From Strigamia acuminata (taxonomy: Eukaryota > Arthropoda > Chilopoda > Geophilomorpha > Linotaeniidae), in NCBI GenBank assembly GCA_949358305.1, contig OX442318.1, positions 7,612,501 to 7,676,500 on the forward strand: DNA of 64,000 bases, written 5' to 3'. Shown piece after piece: positions 11,547 to 36,052 of this stretch. A program made the translations under genes and the position numbers. Position 1 is the stretch's first letter. Each line of letters opens with the position of its first letter. Below the pieces are notes generated by a model. It ran no database searches. It was not told where the DNA came from and saw only the letters and a list, made by a program, of their open reading frames with translations.

Positions 11547-13330
11547 GTTGATCGTCCCAGGTTTTTAGGCCTGTTTGTTGATTCGTTTTTGCGTCGCGAT
11601 CGCGCGAGTAGATGTTGCATAAAAATTCCATTTCTTTCAGTTAACCAACGAATTGTGGTTGTGACCACCTAATTTAAACATAATTTAGCATTTACTCACA
11701 TTTTTGGAGGTGGATGCTTCGTCTAAAAGTGTTTATGACACTTGAAAGTCTGATCCGTCGATATAACATTCGAGACGGCCATTTTGAATAGGGTTGTAAA
11801 AACCAAAACCCGACACAAACCGATTTTGGTTTCGGTTTTTAGTGATGGTTTTTGGCAGTTTTTGATGCCATTCCGTTTATAAAAACACCAAAAACGATAA
11901 AAACAACCTTTGAACGCGGCTAAATCAGCACCATTTTTGAAGCCGACCAAACAGGCATTTTAAAGAAACTTAAAACGCAGCTGGTGTTAAATTTTCTCAC
12001 AACTCCAACATTGTTTGTAGCCCTAATTTCGCATTTACCCTTAAAAGAGTTTTGCTAGCAATTACACTCATTAGGCGCTCCCTAACGTCATTGTAATAGA
12101 TCACAATGCCATTAAATCGTGCCAAACTAATTGAATATTAATGATCATTGAAGAGTGCTGTCTAATGAAAGCCTATCAGGTTCGCTGTACAAAAGGGCGC
12201 CCTCTTTGATGCGGGGGTGGATCGGATGAAAAATTACACATATCTCCCCTCGATTCCCGTTAACAGTTACCAGAAGCGTCAGGAAAATTTTTAAATTGTC
12301 GCAATCTCATTAGAGGAAAGCGACCTTGAAGCTCTTTTCCAAAGCACATTATAGTATCAATTATCTTCGACTCACTTTTTGATTTTTTTCCCTCAATTTT
12401 CATTCGATTAAAATAAATAAAAACAACTCATTTTTATCCCTTAATTGCAGTCGAAGATCCACTTTTGCGCAAAATAATCGCATTACCTTATGCCCTTTTA
12501 GTGGATTTCCACTCGGTTCATCCATTTTTTGCCTGCCCTGCAGTACCAAGTGTAAGTAAACAAAGCAAATTGGTGTGTCGGTGTGTTTGAGACGCTAAAA
12601 GGGTATCTGACTATCTGTGCAGTGAGATAGATCGAGGTTGTGTGGATATATTGTGCTTTGTTGAGGCGCACAAGTTGAGTTTTGTTGCATGTGAAATGTT
12701 GTCCTAATTATCCTAATGGGATGGACACTCCATTTTTCGCGCCCAATGCTGCAAGATAATTACAGGTGATCCTAGATCCCCACTTAACATCTGGCGAGGT
12801 GAAGTGGATGGAACAGGCGCTCAATAGACCCCCTCGCATTTTCCCCCTCACTTATCTTTAAATGGCCTGGAAATGAACTCGTCCTCAACCTTTCAATTTG
12901 GACGGATTATTGGAATAAATTTTTTATCCTATGTCTGACTTATTTTTTTTTTTTTTAAATATTACAATTAATTAATTAGAAATTGAAAATGGATTTTGTA
13001 CAGCGGGTTCCGAACGTACAAACATTTGAGTTACGAACTTTTAGAGATACGAAGTTCGAACTTCGCATGTCTGGTAATAAGTGCGTTCAATTTGCGAAAG
13101 GAAAGAAGAATTTTTCTTTTTGGACACCGAAATGACGTAAAACACGTCATCCAAGAGGTACTTTTGCCAAAGGTAGCAATCAGGTCACTTTCTAAGGTCA
13201 GATTAAAAGTGTTGTTTAATACTCTTGTATTATTAATTTCTAATAAAAAAAAATTTCTTTAATTTGGATCAACAATTTTTCCACAATGTACACCTTTTCA
13301 ATCAATTTTTCTTTGTATTCATTAATTAAG
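11547..13330. other. Spacer without supported genes
   Basis: Mostly unique AT-rich sequence. A segment near 13000-13080 (GAGTTACGAACTTTTAGAGA) looks like one end of a pogo/Tigger-type repeat. Nothing here supports a gene. Confidence 0.4.
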
Positions 13331-13334
13331 TCAT

Positions 13335-13490
13335 TAAGTCCAGGCATTTTTGGAGCCCTGAAGCTTGAACTATTGTAGGGGCCCCTTCGCCATTGACAAC
13401 TGACAACCTTAGCACACAAGGAACATTGCCAGACCACGGTCTCCTTCTTTCGGTACTTCTAAGGCCCCTCCAGAACTGGGGCCCATAGCT
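13335..13490. repeat. Degenerate GGGCCC-type element fragment
   Basis: GGAGCCC, TAGGGGCCCCTT, AAGGCCCCTCC and TGGGGCCCAT occur within 150 bp, matching the blocks of the GGGCCC repeats elsewhere. No array is attached to this copy. Confidence 0.5.
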
Positions 13491-13499
13491 TCATTAGTT

Positions 13500-16400
13500 T
13501 CACATTGATCTGTCACTTAATCTGTTATGTTTTCCTATTAAATCTTTCCTTCCTTCCTATTTTCAATGGACAAGGGGGAGGGGTGTGGAGGAGGGAGGAA
13601 AGGGGGGGAGGGAAAGAAATCCATAAAGTCCAGACCCCCAAAATTAATAATAATAATATAAATTAAGAAATTAATATGTGGAAGCATTTTGATATGAAAA
13701 TTGTAACAAAACACTTCCAAACAAATATTGGATAATTATAGTAGCCCCCCCCCCACTTCCGGATTCTGCATACTGCATCATTTTGGCTAATTTTTTGCAA
13801 GTCAATGATGTCAGGTGATAGTTGCCACCTTCTCTGCAAAATACCATTGCAAAATAACATTGTAACATTGTTAATTTATAGTTTTCTTATTGTGGGCACT
13901 CTGGGCAGAGCCAAACTGCATTATGTCATAATTTTCCAATGGTCTATTGCAAATTCGAGCGATAGAAAGTTGGTGATCTATTTTGATCGGCTTCAAACAA
14001 TCTTACATAGTGTGACTGATAACAGAGATTCAATTCCCATCTGTGTCAGCATCAATTTCTTGCGTTTCTCTCATTTGGCCACGTGTTCGCTGAACCTAGG
14101 CTAACAGATGAGAAAAATACAAACTGCAAGAAATTGAGTTTTTTTATTTTATTTTATTTTATTTATTATTTTTATTTGTTTATTTTTTTGTTCTTACTTT
14201 TTCAGCATTACAAAAAAAATAAAAATAAATAAAAATAAAAAACAGAAACAAAAAGAGAGTACCATAATAATAATGCATTAGACCCTATTAGCAATATTAA
14301 TTAGAATTTATAACAATGCAGGCATATGAAAAACCAACCAAAATATAACAACACACGAAAAGTAATATTATATAATAATATTTAAATAATTAATTAATTT
14401 TTTTAAAAATAAAAAATAAAAATTCGCCTACTAAGCCTACCGAAGAAAAAGAAAAGTGGAATAATATACCATAAATATTGCTGTTGATACAATACAAACA
14501 TTACTACAATATAACATAAAATTGGTATTTTCAGATAATAAAATCGAGAAATGATTTGCTTCTTTTTAAATGCTGCCACACATGATTTGAATTGGAGATG
14601 ACGCCTCCCCACTACCAGGTGGCGCTACTGGATTTTGAAGCGTATCAGAAATTACACAGCTCTTTAAATTCATTTGAAGTTAAATCCCGGCTTAAATTGA
14701 ATAAAAGTGCCTCTGTCAGGAAGGCACAACATTGAGGTCAAGAGTTATGACGGTCTAAGCAACGCCACCCAGTGGACGGGTTAAAAAGTTATTAAATATA
14801 CACTATAAAACTACGAATAGAACATTGTACATTTAAATCTTCGCTATTAAATGCGTAAACATGGAGTCAACAACGTGAATAATATAGATATACAGGTATA
14901 TAATAATAATAATAATAATAAAATAATTTAAAAAAAAAAAAAGAAGAAGAAGCCATCTTGCATAGACACGAAATTCAACAGCTGAACAGTAGTTTGTTTT
15001 CCATTTCATGAAAAAGACTCTGGGATTTTTAAATTTAGGCATTTAGTGAAAACTTAAGACCAACATACAATCCACCATTCCAAAAAGGTTAATAGACACG
15101 TTTCACTTCACATATTTTGCAATAAAAACTGACAAAATATTAAGTTATTGCTTGAAAATTCAATGTTTGAATTGATATATCATAGAAATTTGTCTCATTG
15201 TGATTTATAAAATCTTATTGTTGGTAGAAAAAATTATAATTTGGATGATTTTGTGTGATGAAATCATTTGAACCGACCACACAATCAATAAAACAGTTAT
15301 TTGTGATGCGCCACTGTGGAATTATTGTTATTCGCAGTCGGCGAGATTTGTTTGTTTTTCCGTCACAGAATGTGACACGTGTGACAATGAGTTCATTAAG
15401 CAGTACTTTCTCGAGTGAAACATCTATTTAAAAACAGATTTTAACTAAATAAATAATTAAACTGTGTTCAAAGCAGCCGAAGTGACTAAAGGGTTCCGAA
15501 AACACCGACTTTCTCACAAACTGGATTGCAAGTTCATGATCCAGAAGTATTCATTAACACCCACAGAATTAATTGATTATTGACAAATTTTATAATGATT
15601 TATAACAAATTGCTGCGATTTTATATTGCAAGGATGAATATAAAGTCCTCAATGTGGAAATTTACAGAATTATTTTTTGAGACAATTTAACCAATTACAT
15701 AATTCAGCTCACGTGATTAACAAAAAATTTTTTTTTAAAATTAAATTATAATTATTTTATACATCATCCACCATTTGAAAACAATAAATATCTAGACAAG
15801 CATTAAATGCAAATCTCACATTAAATTCTGACCGCTTTTATCTACTGTTGAAGTGTGATCTTCTCGTCAATTTACACGTCGTTACAGTGCCATGCTTCAC
15901 CAAGCGACTCACAATTTTTTTTTTATTATTTTATTATTTTTAAGATAAAAATTTCATACCCATCAATAGATCTAAAATTAATAGCATGGGATTGTTTAAT
16001 TTAAAAAAAAAATTATCCAACATCTGCTATCATTTTTATTGCCATTGAAAGATAGAAAACACGAGGACTGTCTTTCAAATAAATTGCATTTATTATTATA
16101 AAAAAAAAAAAAAATTAAAATTAAAATTAAGAAAATGGTTTTTTAAAAAATGGTAGGATAAAATGTTTATTGTCCTACATGTCCTATTTAGACCAAAGTT
16201 TCTACTTAGATTGACAAAATATATAAATTAAGCCTTCAAAGTACCAAATGTTTTGACTAGTTTATAACACACTAATTAACTACTAACTTTCATCCGTACA
16301 ATATAAAAGAACCAATTTCTTTGTTCAACAACCATTTTCCCGTTAAATATGCAATCATTGTATAGTTATTTCTAGCATACTATGAAATTTGAAAAATGTT

Positions 16401-19058
16401 ATGATACGTTGCGGTGTAAAGGGAAGATCAATTGATACTTGTTTCGATATTGGATGATAATACATTTAAACTACAGTTCTTTTTTACACCTCAATGTTAT
16501 TGTTCGTTACTGATTCACATAATAATTCACCATTGTTGAATCCGTTGATTATTTCCTTTTCCAAATTAAGTATTTTTTTTCAATTTCTTTTTTACAAATT
16601 CAATTTTTTTTTTAAAATAAAAAAAGATATAATAATAATAATAATTAATGCACCCATGACTGCAATTTTATTCATTTTTGATATGAAATTCTGAAATATG
16701 GAAATTCATTTTTTGATATGTTAAAAAAAAAAACCAATTTTTAAAATTTTGTTCATTTTAATTTACATTTTTAAATTAATTTTTTTTTTTAAAGATATGA
16801 TTAAATTTTTTACTCAATTTAGATATGCACATTTTGATAGTACATAGCAATATGACACAATCATGGGTGCATCCACCATATTGAAAATTGAAATAATAAA
16901 CAATTAATAATCATTTGAAATTGCATTACAAAAAAAATTGAATATTTCACAATTCTTGTTTTATTTACATGGGTGTGTAGAAATAATGACATTTAAAAAA
17001 AAAAACTTATAATTCTACGTTTAGTGACTTATTTGGCAATTGAAATAAGCTGCGTGTATCGTTTAAAATCGGACCAAACAAGGAAAAGTAATTATATTGC
17101 ATAATAACGCCAAAAAATGTTAAATTTGTGTTTATGCTGCCTCCACCATTATGTTAATTCATAAACATTGAAATTCTGACTTCATTCCGTGACAAAAATT
17201 ACTTTTTCTTAAATATTGTCAATACATTTGATGGGGATTTAGTATAAAAACAAATCTAACCCTTAAAATTAATTTTTTTTTTCACTAAAACAAAAAATTC
17301 ACCATAAAAATTTCGTGAAAAAAAAAAATTAATAATAAAAACATTCCTAAATATAATTGAAAACTTCTAAATTTGGAAATAATGTATATCCACAATTTAA
17401 AAAATCAATTTAAACCAATAAAAATTAAACAAAAACGAAATGATTTCACAAATTTCCAATATTAGAAAAATATAATTCTGGATAACATTTTTTATTATCA
17501 CTAAAAATTAAAGAGACTTTCCCTAACAACCATTTACAATTATAAAAATTTTAACAAGTCGATTAGTCAAATTATTTTTTCCAAAATCACTTAAAATAAT
17601 TATACAAACTCACAGAAAAAAAGCCGATAATAGCAAAACAAAAACAACAAAAAAACCCTTACATCCTGACCTAATATATATAAGTGATATTAAATATTTA
17701 TAATTATAAAATACAAAAAAAAAAAAAATTTTAATCACCATTTTTAGTTCCACAATTCATCATTTTTCAATCTCCAATTATTATAATTATTATTAATACT
17801 GAATTCATTCATTCCAAAACAAACCACAAGCTTGTATAAATAAATTTCGCCTAGTAATAATATTAAATATGATAATCTTCTCCAAAGCATTTAAAATATA
17901 TATATGTATATATATAAAAACAAGTTACAGTTAACCCAGGTAAATAAATGTGCACCAAACACTATTTTCACCTGCAATAGCGAAAACTCTCAAAACACGA
18001 CCAAATTCCGAAAAGTCATAAAAAGTAATGGGGATGCTTATCACTCTATTAATCAGAAAAATTCAACAGATAGAAAAATCAGTCTCAAATCCCCATTTTT
18101 TTTAAAAAAAACCAACTAAATGATTGATGGAAATAATGGCGGTGTAAAACGGGTTGCAAATCGCAACGACAACATTTTTAAAACCAGTTTAAAGACGCTC
18201 ATTGCCATTTCCACTCCATTTGCACCATCACCATTCGCACCGACCAACCAACTGATTCGTGGGCGGAACCAACACACGTTTGCTCCGTTTGACCGGTTGA
18301 ATTTCCCCGACCGAATAAAATAATGCCACCACTTTTCAATTTCCTTTCAAATTCCAATCAATTTTTCTTCGCAATTATTCAAATGACAGGCGGTCAACTT
18401 GGTGTTAACAATGCTATTAAGTGATCCATCAATGGGTGAAAATAATGTTCAGCGCTAAATCCCCCCAGAATGAATAGTCACTCGTCTAAAAAACTAATTA
18501 AAGCAAATCTGGGGCTGGATTTATTTAATCTGAATTTCTATTCCATTTCATGATTAAATTACGCCGATTTTAGCCAATATCAAACGATTTAAAGCGCCAA
18601 TTTCCACAGTCAAATAATAAAGCTTCAAATTGAGGCCCGGCGTTTATTTATTTTTCGCACCCCCCGGCGTCTATTTAATTTTTTCAAAAAAAAAAAAAAC
18701 CCTATATTTTATTAAAATTATTAATTATTTACACAAACCAATGAGTTCATCACCGATTTCCGTACAAGAAATCGGTGATTTTAATTTTAACCCCGGCGTT
18801 TATTCGGACCCGGCGGTAATTCAAAGCTTTACACGATTGAAATCCAGCTCCCGTATTGCGACTGGTCATTATAAAGTAGCAAACTATTCCAGCAAAATAG
18901 TTTTTGAGTCGAAAAGAAGCGAAAACAAACTTTAACTAACGGGATAATGCTGCCGTTAATGTTTTCTTAAAAAAAATATTTAATTTAATACCACTATAAA
19001 ATGATTTCATATATATATTTCATCAACTCAAATCCCGCTAAAACTAAGCAGCCAGCTT
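13500..19058. other. Very AT-rich tract downstream of Argonaute
   Basis: Long A and T homopolymers, ATT/AAT microsatellites (for example 14899-14920 and 16630-16650) and no exon with supporting homology. Its near end may include distal 3'UTR of the minus-strand Argonaute gene; an AATAAA on the minus strand at about 19059-19064 is a candidate poly(A) signal. One MITE (18618-18831) is listed separately. Confidence 0.4.
18618..18831. mobile_element. Short TIR element of the TAAAGCTTCAAATTG family
   Basis: The left end TAAAGCTTCAAATTGAGGCC pairs with the right end whose complement is TAAAGCTTTGAATTACCGCC. The interior has repeated CCCGGCGTTTATT blocks. A larger relative with the same ends lies at 34215-34751. 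Confidence 0.6.
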
Positions 19059-19451
19059 TTTATTATTTTTTATATATGTATAAATACTAGAATTTTCTAT
19101 CATGTCCCCATATTGACCCCCCCAATCAGTATGACACGATTATAAATGCAGCTTCAATTGACATACCATTCCTAGTGCAAGGTCATGTATGACGTAAACT
19201 TATACACCTGTACCAATACAGCGATTCAAAGCTGTAATAAGAGCGAAAAGCTAGTTTTTATATATCTTGTGATTTCTTTTTTTCTTTTTAAAAATTAAAA
19301 TTTAAAAAAAAAAAAAAAAAACATGAGCAGAAACATGTATTTGAAAGACATCAATAGGAAGCAAACAACTCCCATTTTGTATCGTTGAAATAAAAAAAGA
19401 AACAATGCTAGCTTAAAGTAATACGTGTGAGCCACCTAAGTTCATTTACAA

Positions 19452-29736
<10,285 letters not shown>

Positions 29737-30207
29737 ATTTGCATCGCAGCAGGGCCTAGTCGACCAAAAATCACTCCCAACACTAGGCGTTCAAAATAAA
29801 AGATGAAACAGAATAATGGCGGTGGTGACTGACTGACTACGCTAAACACAGCCCAGCTCCTCGGCCCAACTCAAAGAGACTGTAGACATGACTGCGCGCG
29901 AGCCATTTTGTCGTTAGATGGCGCAACTCGGAACGTGATTGGTCGTCGACGTACTTACCAAATTATCTTCTTTCGTTTCTGTCTGGAAAAATTTTATTTC
30001 AAGAATTGTTGAATAATTTATTAGTGATGAAGCGTAATTTCAGATATTTTTTTTTAAATTAAAATCAAAATTAAATAATCGTCAATAGATGGCGTTTGGC
30101 ATCGGTTAACCGCCATTTTCCGCAATGTGATGTTTGTCAATCACTCAACCATGTACTCCCCTTGAATGGCTATGAAGGCATTATTTTGCATATAAGCAAT
30201 CGTGATC
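29737..30207. promoter_or_regulatory. Bidirectional promoter between Argonaute and TGFBRAP1
   Basis: The 471 bp between the two divergent start codons must hold both promoters and 5'UTRs. It contains GCCATTTT at 29902 and 30112, AGATGGCG at 29916 and 30087 (YY1-type CCAT cores in both orientations) and an ATTGG box at 29938. There is no TATA box. Coordinate expression of the two genes is inference. Confidence 0.7.
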
Positions 30208-33200
30208 ATGAGTGTACGAGCATTTGATCTCGTACCTGCTTTTGAGAGGTTGCAAGTTGTAGGAAACGAGAAATCTCGACTGACGGTAACAAAAACAATG
30301 TTTTGTAAATTAAGTTTTTCAAACAACATTAATTCAATTCGCAGATAAAATGCATTGAGTGCTGTGGTAAAGTCATGTATATAGGAACAAACGAAGGGTA
30401 ATCGATGACATTTTATTTTTAAAATTACTTTTTTAGTTGTTCATGTTTTATTTTTCTTATTTCAGATTTATAATCCAGTTCATAATTGAGGAAGTGGTGC
30501 AGCCAAATGGCAAAATTTCATGCTTGTGTTCAAATAAAGGGCATAAATATCTAGGAGTGGTAAAATAAATGCAGAATGTATTATTTAGCATTTGTTGTGA
30601 TTGATAATTTTGTTTATAAGAGGAAGCCGGTTCAAGAAATGAAAGCTGCTTCGGCGTTAAATAGAATTTTAGTCAGTTGCGATTCAACACTTATCTTTTT
30701 AAATATGTTTGATTTAGAAGTATGTATCTGTTTGATTTACACTGTACCCGAAAAATAGTGGATCCCGGCATATTAAAGTGGCAAATGTTTGTCGTTTGTC
30801 ATAAAGTTTATACTGGCAGGTCGGTTAAAAGCGAAACATGTCGGTATAAGTGAAAAAGGTTTTTTTTTTTAATTTAAAGAGCTTGGATGAATAATTATGT
30901 TGGAATTAGGGCCAGAAATTTGAGTTTTCTTGAAATTCTGAAGGTTATTATTAAAATTTGGGTAAATATATAGAAATTGAGGCCAATTTCCTGCATTTTG
31001 GACATCTAAAAATGATTTTTAAGCTTATTTTTGGTTCATTTCTCCTTTAAAAAAAATTTATAGTCATTTATAACAACGTGTTGGTAAAAACGGGGTTTAT
31101 TGGCAGTCCGGTGTAAAAGCAACACTGGCAAAACAGTTTGCAATTGAATTACAGCATAATTGGACCAAATTGGGATTCTGCAGTTTTTCTGGGTGCAGTG
31201 TAGTATATATTTACTTTTTTTATCAAATGTTTAATCATGAAAATTATTTTTTTAAAGCCTGTGTCCACTATACCAAAAATTAAAGGAATTACTACATTTT
31301 GCGTCAACGAAAACCCTTACACCAATAATCCTTTTTCTATACAAGTATTGATGGAGTTTTAAATTTTGGTTTTGGTTTATTGGATTTAATTTTTTTTAAA
31401 TTTAAATTTAGGTTTGCGTTGCCAGACGTAGGCAAATTATGATTTATAACATTTCGGAAGATAAATCCGTTCACTTAAAGGACATAAGTCTTGCCGAGCC
31501 GGCAATGGAAATTGTGCGTGACTCGTCAATTACAATTCGTGAATTAATTTTACAGGTTTTTTATTAATTTTATAATCAGGCAATGGACGGTTTGTTCGTT
31601 TGTGCAGCCTTAACAACTCAATATGTGATAGTAAACTGCGAGACGAGTTATATTCAAGATTTGATTCCCTACGATTCGCAAACGACCGTTCCGCTAGTCA
31701 AAAGGATCAGCAAAGTATTGAAAACAAAAGAATTGAATCACAGTGAACTCAGTTTTACCGATCTACAGTTCGCGTCCTGTATCTTGATTCTAAATTCCCA
31801 TTCTGCGCAGACGATTTTCTAATTCCAGTTGTTATTTAGCGGTATAAAGCCTCATATTAGGCCTAATAATGCTAAAATAAAGTAAATAAACTCATTATTA
31901 AAAGTAATTTACAGCGTAGTACCAAAATATTTTTATTTATTTACCTTATTTTTAGCATTATTAGGCCTAATATTAGGCTTTATACTGCTAAATAACAACT
32001 GGAATTAGAAAATTGTCTGCGAAGAATGGTATGCGCAGTACGAATTTAGTATCTGGTGCAAACTGTAGACGGGTGATCGGTTGTCTTATTTATTTATTTA
32101 TTTATTTATTTATTTTAGGAGGAGTTTCTTTTGAACGGTCCAAACGCCCTAGGAATATTTGTCACTGCAGCCGGGGTATCTGAGCGTCCTCCAATTCAGT
32201 TGATGGAGAACGTCTGCTCGGCTACTTATTCCCATCCATACATATTAGTGACCGACTTGTATTACATCGCTATTTACAGGTTTAATTCAACTTTTGGGAA
32301 TGAAAATGTTGGTTTTTGGGGTATTGAAACACGAATTTAGTATTTTAGATCAGCAACTGAAGCAGAATTTGCAGTTTCAAGGGGGACAATATGTTGGAAA
32401 TTTTGATGGGAAGATTTACACGGTGTCGCAGAGCGCGGCGTATGTTTTGGCGCCAGTGCCGTGGGAAAAACAGGTTCAGGCATTGCTCGCTGACGAGAGA
32501 ATAAATGAAGCTTTGGAGTTGTGTAAACATTCAAATAAATCGGGGATTGGCAAAGAACAATACTTAAATGTGGGTTTTTGAAATTTTGAGTGTTTTTAAT
32601 GAGTTGATTTGGTGATGTTTATGTGGGTTGGTTTTTTTGTAGATTTTTCGAAGGATTCAACAACAATCTGCATTTATTTATTTATCAAAATTTCAGTTTG
32701 ATGAGGCTAAGGAGTTGATTTTATTGAGTGAATTGGATATTAGAGAGGTGAAATCTGTGGCGAAACAACTGTTCAGTAGGCATTAGATGCAGTGGAGAGT
32801 GTTTAAAATAATTTGAATAGATAAATTGGATTTGTTTTGTTGGTACCGGTATTTAAAATTTTCAGGAAATTTTGACAAATTTTTAGCGGTTTTTATTAGT
32901 TTTCTGCTTATTTTTTGATAAATTGTGACAAATTTCAACTTTTTTTGATAAATTCTGACAAATTTCTTGGAAATTTTGATAAATTTTGACAAATTTCTTG
33001 GAAATTTTGATAAATTTTGATAAATTTTGACAAATTTTGATAAATTTTGATAAATTTTGACAAATTTCTTGGAAATTTTGATAAATTTTGACATATGTCT
33101 TGGAAAATTTGATAAATTTTGGCAAATTAAACAAATTTCTTGAAAATTTTGATATATTTTCACAAATTTCTTGAAAATTTTGGCAAATTTTCACAAATTT

Positions 33201-35667
33201 CTTGAAAATTTTGGCAAATTTTAACACATATTTCTTGAAAATTTTGATATATTTTCACAAATTTCTTGAAAATTTTGATATATTTTCACAAATTTCTTGA
33301 AAATTTTGATATATTTTCACAAATTTCTTGAAAATTTTGATATATTTTCACAAATTTCTTGAAAATTTTGATATATTTTCACAAATTTCTTGAAAATTTT
33401 GATATATTTTCACAAATTTCATTGAAATCCAATTCACACGCATAGTTGTTACGCCACTGGAAAAATCCACAACAAACTCCAAAAACTAAAAATCTGATTT
33501 ATTCCAGTTAATCAGTTTATACCCCAACCTTCTCCCTGCATCTGCATCTTTTACAAGATCGTCTCCACCACTGCACAACATCGCCGACATCAACCAATTG
33601 TGTCGCGGCGAACCCGAACTAATCAACAACTGCAAAAAATTCCTCATTTCAGTTCTCGAAGACAATAAATCCATTGGCAATCACACCGATCACCAATTCG
33701 TAAGATCTACCCGCCAAAAAACACCCCAAACAACATCACCTCATTAATTTTCCTAACCATCAGGAAACCAACATTGCATTATTGAAATTATACGCCGAAT
33801 CCGACTCACCCGAATTGACATCACTCATAGTGTCTTTAGATCCGACGAGCGAATGCCGAGAAGCGATCGAATGGTTAGAGCGCTACGAGCGCTACAATGC
33901 ACTCGGCCATTTATACCAATTTTTTAACGAAGATGAAAAGGCCCTGCAAATATGGACCAAGATCGCAAATGGCGAATACGTCGATGAATCTTTCCAAGGT
34001 CTTGCTTTCCTCATTGAGTTTCTCGCAAAGTCAGTATAGCTGTGATTGACAGGTGTCAATCAAAATGATTTTGTGTTAATTTATATACTGTTTCTAGCTT
34101 GCAAGATCATGATTTGGTGTTGACTTACGCAGATTTTGTTTTGTCAAGAGATGAAATTGAAGGAATTAAGGTGAGGGATCGTCCACGAATGACCAGTTGG
34201 TGAATTTAATCCCGTAAAGCTTCAAATTGCGGCTCGAGCGTTTATTTATTTTTGGATCCAACTCCAGGCGCCTATTTGAACCCCGGCGGTTATTCGAGGC
34301 TAGGAATTCTCTGCATATCTTATGAATGTGTTGGATTTTCATGAAAATTTCATGGGATTTATTTTATGGGATTTACTTTTTACACGTAAACATTTTGTTT
34401 ATAACGGGCAATTTAAAAAATTGCCGATTTTTTTAATAAATTGGCGACTTTTGGGGACTCGGCACTTAATCGGGTTCAGCATTAATTCCCTCATGCTGGG
34501 CGCACACATACCGCGATTTCGCGTCGCGTCGCGAACGCGTTGCCATTGCGCATGCGCAGGTGACGTCATTTCCTTCCCGCTGGTTTGAAATCTACTTTTG
34601 GAAATAGTACTTGTCCCAAGTACTATTTCGCCCGCGATTCATGTTGCAGCCAATCCCGTGAGCTGTTTGAAATGACGTCATCAGTTGTCGCTGCCCCGGC
34701 GTTTAAACGGGCCCGGCGCCTATTAGAATCCGGCGCCAATTTGAAGTTTTACGGCGAGCATAGAAAGTCTCGTATTTTAAATCTGTTTTGGGAAAACTGG
34801 TCAACTCTGATTGGATTTTATTTTGTTTAGATTTTTACGAATCGACCACCCGATGAAAAGGAGTCGGAGAAAATGAAACCGGACATAATTGTTGAATACC
34901 TTCATCGTTTCCCGCAAGCCGTTTTGAAGTACTTGGAATACTTAGTGTTCATTCGAAAAATAATGGTGTATATTATTTATTCCATGTATTTTTTAAAAAA
35001 ATTCATTTTTTAAGAGATTGTTGCGACGATATTGATGCTAGATGTCGCTTCATTAAGGAGAATTCTCAACGGTTTGATAAAAATCGGTTGAAATGTCGTT
35101 TCAGAAAGAAAAATTTCACACGCATTTAGCAGTTCTCTATTTAGACCATGTTTTGGAGTTAATAGAAGACGACACGACCGATCCAAACATAGTGGACGAT
35201 GCGAGACGCAAACTGCGGCATTTACTGACCACATCATCCGTATATCGTGTTCAGCTTTTGTTAGGGAAAATTAATAACGATAGAAAGATGTTACTGGAGA
35301 CGGCAATTCTTTACGGAAAAGTATTAATTTGAGGATTAATCAATCCTTTTTATATCAATTCAGTTTTGAATTTTAGTTAGAAGAGCACGAAAAAGCTCTT
35401 CAAATTTTGGTCCACGAATTAAACGATCATCGAGCCGCGTATAAATACTGCATCAACAATTCTGAGAATAAGACTCGCAAGTACAAAAGAGGATTGTTTT
35501 ATACCCTGCTCTCTGTTTACATGGACCCGAAACTGAGTGTCGATAGACAGGAGGAACTTCTGGGTCCTGCAGTTCAACTTCTTAATAGCGATGCGGCAGA
35601 GTTCGACACAGCTAAAGTGAATTCATATTGACATTTATTTATTTATTTATTTATTATTTATTTATTT

Positions 35668-35699
<32 letters not shown>

Positions 35700-36020
35700 T
35701 TTCGAAGTGGCTACGTTCATGTCCGACGTGAACGTATTATTTTCATGACGCGCTGTGATTGGTTGAGAGATGCATTGAAATACATTGATGAAAATCCTCA
35801 TTTTGTCGAATTTGCTAAAAACGGATAAGGTTAGGTCTGGGGGGGTCAAGGGGGGTCTACGACCCGGGTTATAAGAAAAAGAGAAGCTAAAACCTCGAGA
35901 ACATCGAATTTGAGAAAACTTATGTCGAGGAAACGAATAGACTTCAATGGGTCTCAACCAATCACAGCGCGTCATGAAAACAATACGTTCACGTCGGACA
36001 TGAACGTAGCCACTGCCTAT

Positions 36021-36052
<32 letters not shown>

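Noticed and set aside
35697-35975. 92-codon minus-strand frame
   Set aside because: Lies within the inverted-repeat element in TGFBRAP1 intron 16; it has no homology and is probably non-coding.
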